The translations under genes and the position numbers were made by a program. Below the pieces are notes generated by a model. The model was not told where the DNA came from and searched no databases. It worked only from the letters and a program-made list of their open reading frames with translations. Below are positions 26,501-34,205 of a stretch of DNA of 64,000 nt, piece after piece. Within the stretch, counting starts at the first letter, position 1. The number at the start of each line of letters is the position of its first letter. Origin of the DNA: Rhodospirillales bacterium (GTDB taxonomy: Bacteria > Pseudomonadota > Alphaproteobacteria > Rhodospirillales > Shumkoniaceae); contig JAHDSF010000004.1 in the NCBI GenBank assembly GCA_018432935.1, positions 62,001-126,000 of the forward strand, read 5' to 3'.

Positions 26501-26743
26501 CCCATCGATGCCCTTGACGATGTCCTCCAGAGGCTTGGTCACCAGCTCGACCACGTCCTCCGCCTTGAGCCCGTTGGCCTCGACGTGGATGTCGACCATC
26601 GGCACGCTGATCTGCGGCTCCTCCTCCCGCGGCAGCACGACCAGCGCCAGCGAGCCCAGCGCCAGCGAGGCCAGTAGCACCAGCGGCGTCAGCGGCGAGT
26701 TGATGAAGGCGCGCGTGATGACGCCCGAGATGCCCAGCTTCAT
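23531..26743 (-). CDS. RND-family efflux transporter (inner membrane pump)
   Basis: The 1070-residue protein is a full-length resistance-nodulation-division pump of the AcrB/HAE group. It has the first transmembrane helix near residues 18-38, a periplasmic loop, a helix bundle with the proton-relay pair in FSIGILVDDAIVVVEN, a second large periplasmic domain, and a C-terminal bundle ending with FIALSGIIVRNSILLVDF and LVIPAIYV. It uses the proton gradient to export compounds; the substrate is not evident. The matching adaptor lies 37 bp upstream. No outer membrane factor gene is nearby. The ATG at 26743 has a modest ribosome-binding site. Confidence 0.93.
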   Translation of the reverse strand: MKLGISGVITRAFINSPLTPLVLLASLALGSLALVVLPREEEPQISVPMVDIHVEANGLKAEDVVELVTKPLEDIVKGIDGVEHVYSQSDDDRALVMARFLVGTDEDEAILRVHTEIRANFDRIPIGIPEPLIVGRGINDVPIVTLTLSPKPEGADRWDANALFDVAEELQHELIKIPEVGLTFISGGDPDQIRVEPDPEKLSLYGVTLNQLVEKVRSANRSFLIGRMRGGGASLPVVAGQTLQGVPDIGLLLITARDGRPVYVRDVADVVVGARPQEHHVWNYVKNPAGALERQPAVTLAIAKRKGANAVWVADEVVERLALVQGNLVPPGLNVEITRNYGETALDKSDELLFHLALATVSIVILVAVALGWRAGVVVLMVVPTTILLTLFAAHLMGYTINRVSLFALIFSIGILVDDAIVVVENIVRHWRMADGRSPVAAAVEAVAEVGNPTIVATLTIVVALLPMMFVSGLMGPYMSPIPANASAAMLFSFFVAVVITPWLLVRMRGRKGGDGGGEHGEGRLGAFYRRLATPLLVGRKRAVILLAAVGTATAAATLLFLTRDVTVKLLPFDNKSELAVVVDLPEGSSLEATDRVLAEAAAKLAGLPELTGIQAYAGTAAPFNFNGLVRHYYLRRLPEQGELQINLAPKGERGRESHPIALDVRERLRDLPVPDGTSVKVVEVPPGPPVLATLLAEVYGPDAESRRTAAAKVRQAFEAVDFVVDVDDSFGRPADRLRFRIDQENLEFHGVQEQAVYDTLAALLGGVSVGYSHRGEGRNPVEIAIRLPNAGLRLGERLLATPVAAPGPAGDTGANVELGDVVTVSREPASFPIFRRNGHFAEMVTAELAGRFEAPIYGMLAVQEQLGEQEWGNLGAPAVLYHGQPRDESRLSLLWDGEWEITYVTFRDMGLAFAIAILGIYLLVVAQFGSFLLPLVILSPVPLTLIGIVVGHWLFGAPFTATSMIGFIALSGIIVRNSILLVDFIRHRQGGGSPLRDVLLEAGAIRFKPILLTALAAMIGAAFILADPIFQGLAISLVFGLASSTALTLLVIPAIYVTLRDDGRPMSAR

Positions 26744-26780
26744 AGCAGCCCCCCGACGCCCAGATCCCCTCTCCGTCCCA

Positions 26781-27764
26781 TCACCGGCCCCCCGCCGGCT
26801 GGATCAGGTCGCCGTCGCGCAGGCCGGAGAGGATCTCGATCCCGTCCTCCAGCACCTGGCCCGGTTGCACCACCGCCTCGATCCCGCTGGCCAGCCGCAC
26901 GTAGGACACGCCCTGCCGCTGATAGACGTAGCGCGCCGGGACGACGTAGGTGGTACGCTGCCCGGCCTCGACCAGCACCCGCATGCGCTCGCCGACGAAG
27001 AAGTCGCCGAGACCTTCCACCTCGACATCGGCCACCACCCGGCCGTTGCGGATCTCCGGATAGATCTGGCGCACCCGGCCGGTATTGGCGGCGTCGGTGG
27101 CGCCGGAATCCATGCCGCGGCGCCCGACCCGTACCTCGTCGCCTTCGCGAATGAAACGGGCGTGACGCTCGGGCAGGCTGAGACGCAGGATGTAGCGCTC
27201 GGTGGCGATCTCGGCCAGGCTTTCGCCCGGCATGACGACCGTCCCCTCGGTGACCAGCACCTTCAGTACTCTCCCGCCCTTCGGCGCCAGCACGGCGCCC
27301 TCGCCCTGTTGCTCCTGGATGACGCTGCGCTCGGCGCGCATGGCCGCCAGCTCGCGCTCGACCACGTCGAGGTTGGTCTGCGCCTCGTCGAGCCGAGCCT
27401 GGGCCAGCGACCCCGATTCGCGAAGGCTGCGAGCCCTCTCGAGCGCCGTCCTGGCCAGATCGCGTTGCGCCATCAGCGCCTGGATGCGGGCATCCACCGC
27501 AGCGATGCGCAGCTTCAGCTTCGGGTCCTCGACCCGCGCCACCACCTCGCCCGCGCTCACGCTTGCCCCTTCGTCGACGGCAAGCGCTGCGACGGTGCCG
27601 CCGATGCGCGCCCGCGCCGCGGTGACGTCGACGCTTTCCACGGTGGCGAAGACCGCCTTGCGGTCGGTCACCTCGACCGGGCGCACGGTAAGCGGCTCGG
27701 CCGCCGCCATGGCCGCCGCGAACGCCGCAGCGGCTGCCACTATTCCCAAAGCCGTCCGAGCCAT
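26781..27764 (-). CDS. RND efflux periplasmic adaptor (HlyD/MFP family)
   Basis: The 327-residue adaptor links the RND pump to an outer membrane channel. It has a signal sequence (residues 1-22, ending AAA), a biotinyl-lipoyl-like half motif (GTVAALAVDEGASVSAGEVVA), a coiled-coil hairpin rich in alanine, arginine and glutamate (about 85-150), the second lipoyl half (GGRVLKVLVTEGTVVMPGE) and beta-barrel segments. I chose ATG 27764, five bases after GGAG; GTG at 27779 is open but lacks a site. Upstream is a short divergent regulatory region with a strong dyad, so this operon (adaptor, pump, kinase) is likely repressor-controlled. Confidence 0.9.
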   Translation of the reverse strand: MARTALGIVAAAAAFAAAMAAAEPLTVRPVEVTDRKAVFATVESVDVTAARARIGGTVAALAVDEGASVSAGEVVARVEDPKLKLRIAAVDARIQALMAQRDLARTALERARSLRESGSLAQARLDEAQTNLDVVERELAAMRAERSVIQEQQGEGAVLAPKGGRVLKVLVTEGTVVMPGESLAEIATERYILRLSLPERHARFIREGDEVRVGRRGMDSGATDAANTGRVRQIYPEIRNGRVVADVEVEGLGDFFVGERMRVLVEAGQRTTYVVPARYVYQRQGVSYVRLASGIEAVVQPGQVLEDGIEILSGLRDGDLIQPAGGR

Positions 27765-27795
27765 CTTCTCTCTCCGCACCAGCCGAGGTTGACGA

Positions 27796-27819
27796 ATATA
27801 TTAGAGTTTCCTAATTTAT
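27796..27819. promoter_or_regulatory. Operator-like AT-rich dyad between the RND operon and the DUF2892 gene
   Basis: ATATATTAG (27796-27804) and CTAATTTAT (27811-27819) form inverted arms with eight of nine positions paired around a 6-bp centre, in the middle of a divergent spacer of about 106 bp. The AT-rich patch stands out in GC-rich DNA and overlaps where promoters of both genes should lie. The layout is what a small dimeric repressor of the ArsR type would bind. The dyad is seen; the regulator is inferred. Confidence 0.65.
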
Positions 27820-27826
27820 CAAGCGA

Positions 27827-27843
27827 CCGTTGCGTGGCAACGG
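27827..27843. promoter_or_regulatory. Second perfect dyad in the same divergent region
   Basis: CCGTTGC and GCAACGG form perfect 7-bp arms around GTG, eight bases after the AT-rich dyad and 28 bp before the DUF2892 start codon. It could be a second binding site or a hairpin in the 5' leader of the plus-strand mRNA. There is no T run to make it a terminator. Confidence 0.5.
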
Positions 27844-27870
27844 AAACATAGTTGCAAATAGGAGGTTCCC

Positions 27871-28074
27871 GTGTCCATCGACCGCTTCGTTCTCGCCTTC
27901 GCCGGCACCGTCGTCGTCCTCAGCGTGATCCTCGGCGTCTGGCACAGCACCAACTGGCTGTGGCTGACCGCATTCGTCGGCGCCAACCTGCTGCAGGCGT
28001 CCTTCACCGGGTTCTGTCCGATGGCGGCGATCCTGAAGCGCCTGGGCGTCAAGCCGGGCAGCGCGTTTTCTTGA
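27871..28074 (+). CDS. Small DUF2892 (YgaP transmembrane-type) membrane protein
   Basis: The 67-residue protein has two hydrophobic helices (about residues 6-24 and 29-46) and the [15 protein letters not shown] segment typical of DUF2892 proteins and of the membrane part of the rhodanese YgaP. The single cysteine in this motif is conserved in the family. The GTG start at 27871 follows a strong AGGAGG. DUF2892 genes are often found in operons controlled by sulfide-sensing ArsR regulators, which fits the sulfur context and the dyad upstream. No rhodanese domain is attached here. Confidence 0.82.
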   Translation: MSIDRFVLAFAGTVVVLSVILGVWHSTNWLWLTAFVGANLLQASFTGFCPMAAILKRLGVKPGSAFS

Positions 28075-28105
28075 GGACCGCAGCCGGCCCCGCTACATAG
28101 GAGCG

Positions 28106-28906
28106 ATGAAGGTCGCGCTGCTGCAGACGGACGCCCGTGACGACAAGGCCGCCAACCTGCGGCAGGCCGAGGCGCTGATCGTGCGCGCGGCGGCCGAGGA
28201 GAAGCCCGACCTTGTCGTCCTGCCCGAGGTGTTCTGCTACGTCGGGGAGTCCGCCGAGGGGAAGCAGGCGGCGGCCGAGGTCCTTCCCGACGGAGAGGCC
28301 TACGCCATGCTGCGCGGCTGCGCCGCCCGGCACGGCATGTTCGTGCACGGCGGCAGTCTTTACGAAAGCGCCGGCGGCAAGCTCTACAACACGACCGTGG
28401 TGTTCGACCGCCAAGGGCGCGAGATTGCGCGCTACCGCAAGATCCACCGCTTCGACGTCACCACCCCGGACGGCCGCAGTTTCCGTGAATCCGCGTACAT
28501 CGAAGGTGGCCGCGAGATCGTCTCCTACCAGGCCGACGCCTGGCGGATCGGCTGCACGATCTGTTACGACTTGCGCTTCCCCGAACTGTTCCAGGCCCTC
28601 CTCCGCCAGGGAGCGGAGGTGTTCGTGGTGCCCGCCGTCTTCACCCTGACGACCGGCAAGGACCACTGGGAGGTGCTGCTGCGGGCGCGCGCGATCGAAA
28701 CCCAGACCTACGTGTTGGGGTGCGGTCGCATCGGCGCGTTCGGCAACGGCAAGGCCAGCTACGGCCATTCGATGGTGGTCGACCCCTGGGGCCACGTGGT
28801 GGCGCGCATGTCCGACCAGGTCGGCTATGTCACCGCCCGCCTCGACCGCGCCTATCTGGAGAACGTGCGTGCGGGCATCCCCTTGGCCCGGCACAAGGTG
28901 CTGTAG
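28106..28906 (+). CDS. Carbon-nitrogen hydrolase (nitrilase superfamily, Nit-type amidase)
   Basis: The 266-residue protein carries the complete nitrilase triad: Glu41 in LPEVF, Lys112 in YRKIHRFD and Cys153 in TICYDLRFPE. The pattern is closest to the Nit1/Nit2 branch (deaminated-glutathione amidase or omega-amidase), which hydrolyses small amides in the cytoplasm. The start ATG at 28106 is 31 bp after the DUF2892 gene with a weak ribosome-binding site. The exact substrate is not determinable; the catalytic class is sure. Confidence 0.9.
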   Translation: MKVALLQTDARDDKAANLRQAEALIVRAAAEEKPDLVVLPEVFCYVGESAEGKQAAAEVLPDGEAYAMLRGCAARHGMFVHGGSLYESAGGKLYNTTVVFDRQGREIARYRKIHRFDVTTPDGRSFRESAYIEGGREIVSYQADAWRIGCTICYDLRFPELFQALLRQGAEVFVVPAVFTLTTGKDHWEVLLRARAIETQTYVLGCGRIGAFGNGKASYGHSMVVDPWGHVVARMSDQVGYVTARLDRAYLENVRAGIPLARHKVL

Positions 28907-28924
28907 TCGTCGGCCTCGTCAGTT

Positions 28925-29614
28925 CTAGGGAGCCGGACGGGCTCCGCCTCCGGCCTGCCCGACCGCCTGGGGAAGCTCGAAATTGTCGAACGCAAAGCGG
29001 CCGGCGCCCAGCGCGATCAGCCCCACGCCCTCGCCCCGGGAGCCCGGCATCGACGCCGAGCCGACCACATTGCCGTTGAGCAGCAGCCGGACGGCCCGGC
29101 CGGCGAACTGTACTTCGAGGCGGTCCCGGCCGGCACCCTTTGCAGTCCCGCTCTGCCCGGACAGCACGCGGCGCAGCTTGCCCGCCTCGCGGCGGTACAG
29201 CGCATGGCGGCCGTCCGCCTCCAGAACGAAAGCGCTGTAGTCCCGCGTCCCGGGGTCGTACCCGAATATCAGGCCGGCGCCCGACGGGGACGCGCCCGCC
29301 GCGGGTTCGACACCGACCTCGACGCGAACGACGTCGCCGAAGCTCTCCAGGGAGCCCGCCCCCGGCACGATGTAGTAGTACTTGACCGCGCCCGGGTTGC
29401 CTTTGTTCTCAAGGACGTAGATGCCCCCGTTCAGGCTCGATGACCAGGCGCCGTCGCGTCCCGGCTTCACGACCCCGCCGAGCGCCGACGCCGGCGCACC
29501 GCCGGCTTGTTCGAAGGTCTCAAGGTAGCCCGCTGCGCCCGCTGCGCCCGCACAGAACCACAGCGTCAGCGCGATGAAGGCGACGTTGCGCATCCTCCGT
29601 CCAGGGTTCCTCAT
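28925..29614 (-). CDS. Exported protein, possible concanavalin/laminin-G-like beta-sandwich
   Basis: The 229-residue protein has an N-terminal signal peptide (residues 9-28, ending AGAAG) and a mature part full of alternating strands with GLIFGYDPGTRDYSAFVLEADG, LEVQFAGRAVRLLLNG and GVGLIALGAGRFAFDNFEL. These resemble beta-sandwich carbohydrate-binding or lectin-like domains such as DUF1080, but I cannot assign a family firmly. It is expected in the periplasm or outside. ATG 29614 lies eight bases after AAGGAG. It converges with the nitrilase gene (18 bp apart). Confidence 0.75.
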   Translation of the reverse strand: MRNPGRRMRNVAFIALTLWFCAGAAGAAGYLETFEQAGGAPASALGGVVKPGRDGAWSSSLNGGIYVLENKGNPGAVKYYYIVPGAGSLESFGDVVRVEVGVEPAAGASPSGAGLIFGYDPGTRDYSAFVLEADGRHALYRREAGKLRRVLSGQSGTAKGAGRDRLEVQFAGRAVRLLLNGNVVGSASMPGSRGEGVGLIALGAGRFAFDNFELPQAVGQAGGGARPAP

Positions 29615-29696
29615 CGCATGTTCTCCTTGCGCAGGGTGACCCTTCGGATTGTACGGCTTTCGGTCGGTTCAACAACCCCGCACGACCGCGATGTCT

Positions 29697-30623
29697 TCAT
29701 TGCTCCGGGATCTCCAGGCGCCGCTCGATGACACCCCACGGATCCTGGTGGACGATGATCTCCGCTTCGGGGTAGGTCATCTCGAGGGCGTGGAGGACCT
29801 CCTCGGCGATCGTGTGCGCCTGCCAAAGCGTGAGGTCGCCATCCATCTCGAGGTGGAATTCGATGAAGCGGCGGCGCCCGGATGTGCGCGTGCGAAGGTC
29901 GTGGACCCCCCTCACCTTGTTGTGGGAGGTGGCAATCTCGGTAATGCGCCGCCGCTCCCCCTCCGGCAGTTCGTGGTCCATCAGCATGTCGTAGGCGGCA
30001 ATCCCGATCCGCCAGGCGCTGCGAAGGATGTAGGCCGCGATCGTCAGCGCGAACACCGGATCGACGAAGCGCCACCCGAACTGGCGCACCAGCACCAGGG
30101 CCAGAATGACACTTGCGTTGACCAGGAGGTCGGTCTGGTAGTGGACCGAGTCCGCCCGGATCGCGACCGAGCCGGTACGCCGCACGACATGGGTCTGGTA
30201 GGCCACCAGGGCGGTCGTCAGCACGATCGCGAACAGCATCACCGCAATGCCGATCCCGGTGTTGGACAGCTCGCGCGGGTGGATGATCCGGCGCGCCGCC
30301 TCGAACACCAGGAAGCCCGCAGAACCGCAGATGAACGCGGCCTGGGCGAGTCCCGCCAGCGCTTCGGCCTTGCCATGGCCATAGCGGTGCTCGGCATCGG
30401 CCGGCTGCAGGGCGTGGCGCACGGCGAGCAGGTTGACGAGCGAGGCCCCGGCGTCGATCAGGGAGTCGATCAATGTCGACAGCAGGCTCACCGAGTCGGT
30501 GAGCAGCGCGGCCACCAGCTTGACCGCGACCAGGACCCCGGCGACCGCGATCGAGGCATAGGTCGCGCGGCGCATCAGGCGCATCTGCTGGTCGGCGGGG
30601 AGCGGGGTTCGCGCGTCCAGCAT
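29697..30623 (-). CDS. Cation diffusion facilitator (FieF/ferrous-iron efflux type)
   Basis: The 308-residue membrane protein exchanges protons for divalent metals. It has six hydrophobic helices and the FieF-type metal-site pattern: two aspartates in DSLIDAGAS (helix 2) and His plus Asp in DSVHYQTDLLVN (helix 5). A soluble C-terminal domain (about 215-308) with several histidines follows. The likely substrate is Fe2+ or Zn2+. The ATG at 30621-30623 is 8 bp after the pdxH stop codon and has a poor ribosome-binding site, so translation may depend on coupling with pdxH. Confidence 0.9.
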   Translation of the reverse strand: MLDARTPLPADQQMRLMRRATYASIAVAGVLVAVKLVAALLTDSVSLLSTLIDSLIDAGASLVNLLAVRHALQPADAEHRYGHGKAEALAGLAQAAFICGSAGFLVFEAARRIIHPRELSNTGIGIAVMLFAIVLTTALVAYQTHVVRRTGSVAIRADSVHYQTDLLVNASVILALVLVRQFGWRFVDPVFALTIAAYILRSAWRIGIAAYDMLMDHELPEGERRRITEIATSHNKVRGVHDLRTRTSGRRRFIEFHLEMDGDLTLWQAHTIAEEVLHALEMTYPEAEIIVHQDPWGVIERRLEIPEQ

Positions 30624-30630
30624 CAGGCAA

Positions 30631-31218
30631 TCACGGGTAGAGCCGTTCCGTCCTCCAGCCCTGGCCCTCGCGCATGTAGACGAGGCGGTCGTGGAGACGG
30701 AATGGCCGGTCCATCCAGAACTCGATCCGCTCGGGCACGACCCGCAGGCCGGTCCAGTGGGCGGGACGGGGCACCGCACCGATGTGGAACTTGGCGGCAA
30801 AGGCTGCGACCCGCCGCTCCAGTTCCCACGGGCTCTCGAGCGGCCGCGACTGCTGCGATGCCCAGGCTCCGATGCGGCTGCCGCGCTCGCGCGAGGCGAA
30901 GTAGGCGTCGGCCTCGGCGTCGTCGACGAAAACCGCCGGACCTTCGATCCTCACCTGGCGGCGCAGCGACTTCCAGTGGAACAGAAGGGAGACGAAGGGA
31001 TTGGCGGTCAGTTCCCTCCCCTTGCGGCTTTCCATGTTGGTATAGAAGACGAAGCCGCGGGCGTCATACCCCTTGAGCAGGAGCATGCGCGCCGAGGGAC
31101 GGCCGTCGGGGGTGGCGGTCGCCACGGTCATGGCGTTCGGGTCGTTCGGTTCCGACTTCTCCGCCTCGGCAAACCATTGGCGGAACAGATCCAGGGGGCC
31201 CTGGCTCGCCTCGATCAT
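30631..31218 (-). CDS. pdxH: Pyridoxamine 5'-phosphate oxidase
   Basis: PdxH makes pyridoxal 5'-phosphate from the pyridoxine or pyridoxamine phosphate with FMN as cofactor. The 195-residue protein has the FMN-binding R-x-x-L-L-K-G-Y segment ([11 protein letters not shown]) with [13 protein letters not shown], and the C-terminal signature [11 protein letters not shown] with WRTERLYP at the end. Length is normal. It is followed on the same strand by the cation efflux gene and shares a divergent region with the lipoprotein gene at 31475. Confidence 0.95.
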   Translation of the reverse strand: MIEASQGPLDLFRQWFAEAEKSEPNDPNAMTVATATPDGRPSARMLLLKGYDARGFVFYTNMESRKGRELTANPFVSLLFHWKSLRRQVRIEGPAVFVDDAEADAYFASRERGSRIGAWASQQSRPLESPWELERRVAAFAAKFHIGAVPRPAHWTGLRVVPERIEFWMDRPFRLHDRLVYMREGQGWRTERLYP

Positions 31219-31358
31219 CGAAGCCCTTCCGGCGATTGGGAAAACAGCGCCCCCCGCTGTACACCTTTATGACGGCGGCGACAACCCGCCCCCCGGCCGT
31301 CCTTCAGAGAGGGAGCGGCCTCCATCAACAGGCTTCCCGAAATGGGGTCACTTCCGTC

Positions 31359-31364
31359 TATAAT
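31359..31364 (+). promoter_or_regulatory. Candidate -10 box (TATAAT) upstream of the lipoprotein gene
   Basis: A perfect TATAAT lies in the 256-bp divergent region between pdxH and the glycine-zipper lipoprotein gene. A weak -35 (TTCCCG) is 19 bp upstream. It would give a leader of about 105 nt for the gene at 31475. Perfect matches are rare in this GC-rich DNA, but the -35 is poor. Confidence 0.4.
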
Positions 31365-31474
31365 GGTGGCGCACCGATGGCCCGTCGCCAGCCTCCGACC
31401 TACATGTGCGGCGATGGGTGTTCGGTGCGCCCAGTCAGGATACACCGATTCGTTTCGCGTACGGAGACTTGCCC

Positions 31475-31957
31475 ATGCTGAGGAAGAGAGTTATGGCCGG
31501 CTTGGCTGCGATTGTCGTGGCCGGCGGTCTGCTGGGGGCCTGCGAGCACCCCAACCGCAACCAGATCGGCGGCACCATGCTGGGCGGCGCGGTTGGCGGC
31601 CTGGCCGGCAGCCAGATCGGCGGCGGCTCGGGCCGGCTCGCGGCGACCGCGGCGGGTGCGCTCCTCGGGGCCTGGCTCGGCAACTCGGCGGGGCAGTCCC
31701 TCGACCGCGCCGACCGCCAGGCGGCCACCACCGCGCACACCGAAGCGCTGTCGACCGGACAGCAGATCCGCTGGAACAATCCCGACAGCGGGCACTACGG
31801 CACCGTCACGCCGACGCGCGACGGCCGCGACGTCAACACCGGCGCCTACTGCCGCGAATTCCAGTCGCAGATCGTGGTCGGCGGCCAGACCCAGAACGCC
31901 TACGGCACCGCTTGCCAGCAGCCCGACGGGAGCTGGCGGATCGTCGACCAGCGCTAG
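31475..31957 (+). CDS. Glycine-zipper surface lipoprotein (17-kDa antigen / RT0821 family)
   Basis: The 160-residue protein has a signal peptide ending in the lipobox LLGAC, with Cys23 the lipid-carrying residue. It is followed by a glycine-rich zipper (GGTMLGGAVGGLAGSQIGG and GALLGAWLGNSAG, about residues 32-70) that can insert in membranes. The C-terminal half (NTGAYCREFQ, YGTACQQPDGSWRI) is the domain shared with rickettsial 17-kDa-type surface antigens. It sits in the outer membrane by family knowledge. ATG 31475 follows GGAG; an in-frame ATG at 31406 lacks a signal peptide directly after it. It is 24 bp before the dnaJ-like gene. Confidence 0.88.
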   Translation: MLRKRVMAGLAAIVVAGGLLGACEHPNRNQIGGTMLGGAVGGLAGSQIGGGSGRLAATAAGALLGAWLGNSAGQSLDRADRQAATTAHTEALSTGQQIRWNNPDSGHYGTVTPTRDGRDVNTGAYCREFQSQIVVGGQTQNAYGTACQQPDGSWRIVDQR

Positions 31958-31981
31958 CGGCGCGCGGAGTGGCGGCGACGC

Positions 31982-32854
31982 ATGAGGAACCCGTACGAGA
32001 CCCTCGGCGTGCCCCGGAACGCCTCACCGGAGCAGATCAAGAGGGCCTTTCGCAGGCTTGCGCGGGACCGTCACCCCGACCGCCATCCCGATGATCCCGA
32101 CGCCGAGGAGGCGTTCAAGGAGATCTCGGTCGCCTATGACATCCTGTCCGACCCGGTCCAGCGGGCGCGCTTCGATCGCGGAGAGATCGACGCCGGCGGC
32201 GCGCCCCGCCGCCGCAGGGCCAGCTCGTCGGCGCGGTGGCACGGCAAGAGCCCGTTCGAGCGCTTCTTCTCGCGCGATGCCGAGGGCCCGTCGGCAGGCG
32301 CTGCCGGCATCAAGGTCGATGGCGCCGACGTCACCTACACCCTGCGCGTCAGCTTCATGGAGGCGGCGCGGGGCACCACCAAGCGGATCAGCCTGACCAA
32401 CGCGGCGCGGCTCGATATCACGGTGCCGGCCGGGACCCGCACCGGCCAGGTCCTGCGCCTCAAGGGTCAGGGCATGAACGGAATCGGCGGCGGCAAGCCC
32501 GGCGATGCCCTGATCGAGATGATCGTCGAACCGCACGCCGTCTTCACCCTCGATGGCAACGACATCCGCATCGAGGTTCCGGTCACCCTGCAGGAAGCGA
32601 TCCTGGGGGGCCGCATCGGCGTGCCCACAGTCGACGGCACGGTTTCGGTGACGGTGCCGCCCGCCTCCAACTCCGGAACGGTGCTGCGCTTGCGCGGCAA
32701 GGGCTTGGCCAACGGCAGCGAGCGGGGCGACCAGTACGTCAAGCTGCGGGTGGTCCTGCCGAACAAGCCGGACAAGGCGCTCTGCGACTTCATCTCCCGC
32801 TGGGCGCAGCAGAACGACTACGAGGTCCGCCGCGATCTGCTTGGCACGGACTGA
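31982..32854 (+). CDS. DnaJ-family co-chaperone without zinc finger (CbpA-like)
   Basis: The 290-residue protein has an N-terminal J domain with HPD at residues 31-33 and the usual opening NPYETLGV, a linker rich in Arg and Gly/Ser, and the two DnaJ C-terminal substrate-binding domains (VTYTLRVSFMEAARG and later IRIEVPVTLQEAILGG, ending near RWAQQNDYEVR). The CxxCxGxG zinc repeats of classical DnaJ are missing, so it is a type II co-chaperone that stimulates DnaK. Its 3' end overlaps the converging YihY gene by 37 bp. The true dnaJ is presumably elsewhere. Confidence 0.9.
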   Translation: MRNPYETLGVPRNASPEQIKRAFRRLARDRHPDRHPDDPDAEEAFKEISVAYDILSDPVQRARFDRGEIDAGGAPRRRRASSSARWHGKSPFERFFSRDAEGPSAGAAGIKVDGADVTYTLRVSFMEAARGTTKRISLTNAARLDITVPAGTRTGQVLRLKGQGMNGIGGGKPGDALIEMIVEPHAVFTLDGNDIRIEVPVTLQEAILGGRIGVPTVDGTVSVTVPPASNSGTVLRLRGKGLANGSERGDQYVKLRVVLPNKPDKALCDFISRWAQQNDYEVRRDLLGTD

Positions 32855-34113
32855 TCGACGGCCCGCGGCGACGTCTTCCCCTCCTCCGGTTCCTCGATCA
32901 AGGCCCGCAGGCTGATCTGGCCGGCGTCCTCCTGCATCCGTCGCAGGCGCCCGAGTTGCTCGGCAAGCCGGCCGCGCCATCCCTCGCCCCGATCGCCCGA
33001 GCCGAGGGCAAGCCCGAGGTCGGTGAAGAGGTCGAACAGGCTGACCTCGGCGAGATCGCGGGCGAGCACCCACCCGCCCGTGCTCGCCCGCGCCACGTAG
33101 CCGCGGTCACGGAGCGCCGTGCAGGCCTGCTCGATCACCCGATCGCTGTAGCCCGCTGCCGCCGACAGCGCGGCCGCCGGCATCGCGCCGCCGGTGCGCG
33201 CGTGGACGTGGAGGGTCCGCAGAACAGCGAGCGCGATGACCAGCTTGCGCCCGCCCGAGAATGCCGCTTCGGAGGGGCGGCCGCCGGCCCGCAGCCAATC
33301 CGACAGCGAGGCCGTCACCACGGCGCCGAGCAGTACCACCGTCCACGAGCAGAACACCCAGACGAGAAAGATCGGGACCGCCGAGATGGCGCCGTAGATC
33401 GCCTCGTAGGTCGGGAACTGCCGGATGTAGATGCCGAACCCGATCCGCAGCAGGCCGAACAGCAGCCCGGCCACCGCCGCCCCGGTGAACGCGGCGAGAA
33501 ACCCGATCGAGCGGTTGGGGATGATCAGGAAGAAGAAGGTGAGGACGGCCGCGGTGATCAGCGACGGCACGACGTAGGACATGACGCCCGACCGCAGGAT
33601 CGATGCCAGACCGGTGCCCTCCGCCAGGCTGAGGAAGTAGCCCGACAACGACAGGCTGAGCGCCATGACTAGCGGGCCCAGCGTCAGCAGCGCCCAGAAC
33701 ACCAGCAGGCGGTAGACCAGCGCCTCGCGGGCACGGGCGCGGAACAGCGCGTTGACCGTCGATTCAATGGTCAGCAGCAGGAAGATCGAGGTGACGCCCA
33801 GCCCCACCGTGCCCGCCACGGTGAGCCGCCCCGTGTTGGCCATGAAGCGGTTCAAGTAGTCGCGAACGGCCTGCGCCGGCTCCGGCAAAAGGTTGGCGAA
33901 CAGCGCCTGCTGCAGACTGTCGCGGGCGTCCTGGAAGACGGGGAAAGCCGACAGGACCGAGAACGCGACCGTCAGCAGCGGCACCAGGCTGAGCAGGGTC
34001 GTGTAGGTGAGCGAGGCGGCCATGCCGAGTCCGCCGTCGGCGAAGAACCGGCGGAACACATACGCCACGAACGGACGGAACTGTCGGCCGAAGGCTTTCC
34101 AGGCGGTGCGCAT
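32818..34113 (-). CDS. YihY/UPF0761 (BrkB-like) inner membrane protein
   Basis: The 431-residue protein has about six membrane helices in its first 300 residues and the motif AASLTYTTLLSLVPLLTV (residues 33-50) characteristic of the YihY/virulence factor BrkB family, formerly called RNase BN in error. The last 120 residues form a soluble winged-helix-like part. Transport or virulence roles are only suggested in the literature. ATG 34113 follows AGAGGAAGG. It overlaps the end of the dnaJ-like gene and starts back to back with fabI. Confidence 0.88.
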   Translation of the reverse strand: MRTAWKAFGRQFRPFVAYVFRRFFADGGLGMAASLTYTTLLSLVPLLTVAFSVLSAFPVFQDARDSLQQALFANLLPEPAQAVRDYLNRFMANTGRLTVAGTVGLGVTSIFLLLTIESTVNALFRARAREALVYRLLVFWALLTLGPLVMALSLSLSGYFLSLAEGTGLASILRSGVMSYVVPSLITAAVLTFFFLIIPNRSIGFLAAFTGAAVAGLLFGLLRIGFGIYIRQFPTYEAIYGAISAVPIFLVWVFCSWTVVLLGAVVTASLSDWLRAGGRPSEAAFSGGRKLVIALAVLRTLHVHARTGGAMPAAALSAAAGYSDRVIEQACTALRDRGYVARASTGGWVLARDLAEVSLFDLFTDLGLALGSGDRGEGWRGRLAEQLGRLRRMQEDAGQISLRALIEEPEEGKTSPRAVDQSVPSRSRRTS

Positions 34114-34129
34114 GGCCTTCCTCTGGAGG

Positions 34130-34156
34130 TTGACGAGGAATGCGTGCCATTATAAT
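34130..34156 (+). promoter_or_regulatory. Candidate sigma-70-type promoter of fabI
   Basis: TTGACG at 34130-34135 and TATAAT at 34151-34156 are separated by 15 bp. The -10 box is a perfect match; the spacer is two bases shorter than ideal. A transcript from about 34163 would give fabI a leader of roughly 43 nt. The site lies in the short divergent spacer between the YihY gene and fabI. Confidence 0.55.
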
Positions 34157-34205
34157 GGGGGCGATCGCCCGCGGCGCGTAGTCCATTCACGAGAAAGGGT
34201 CTTGT

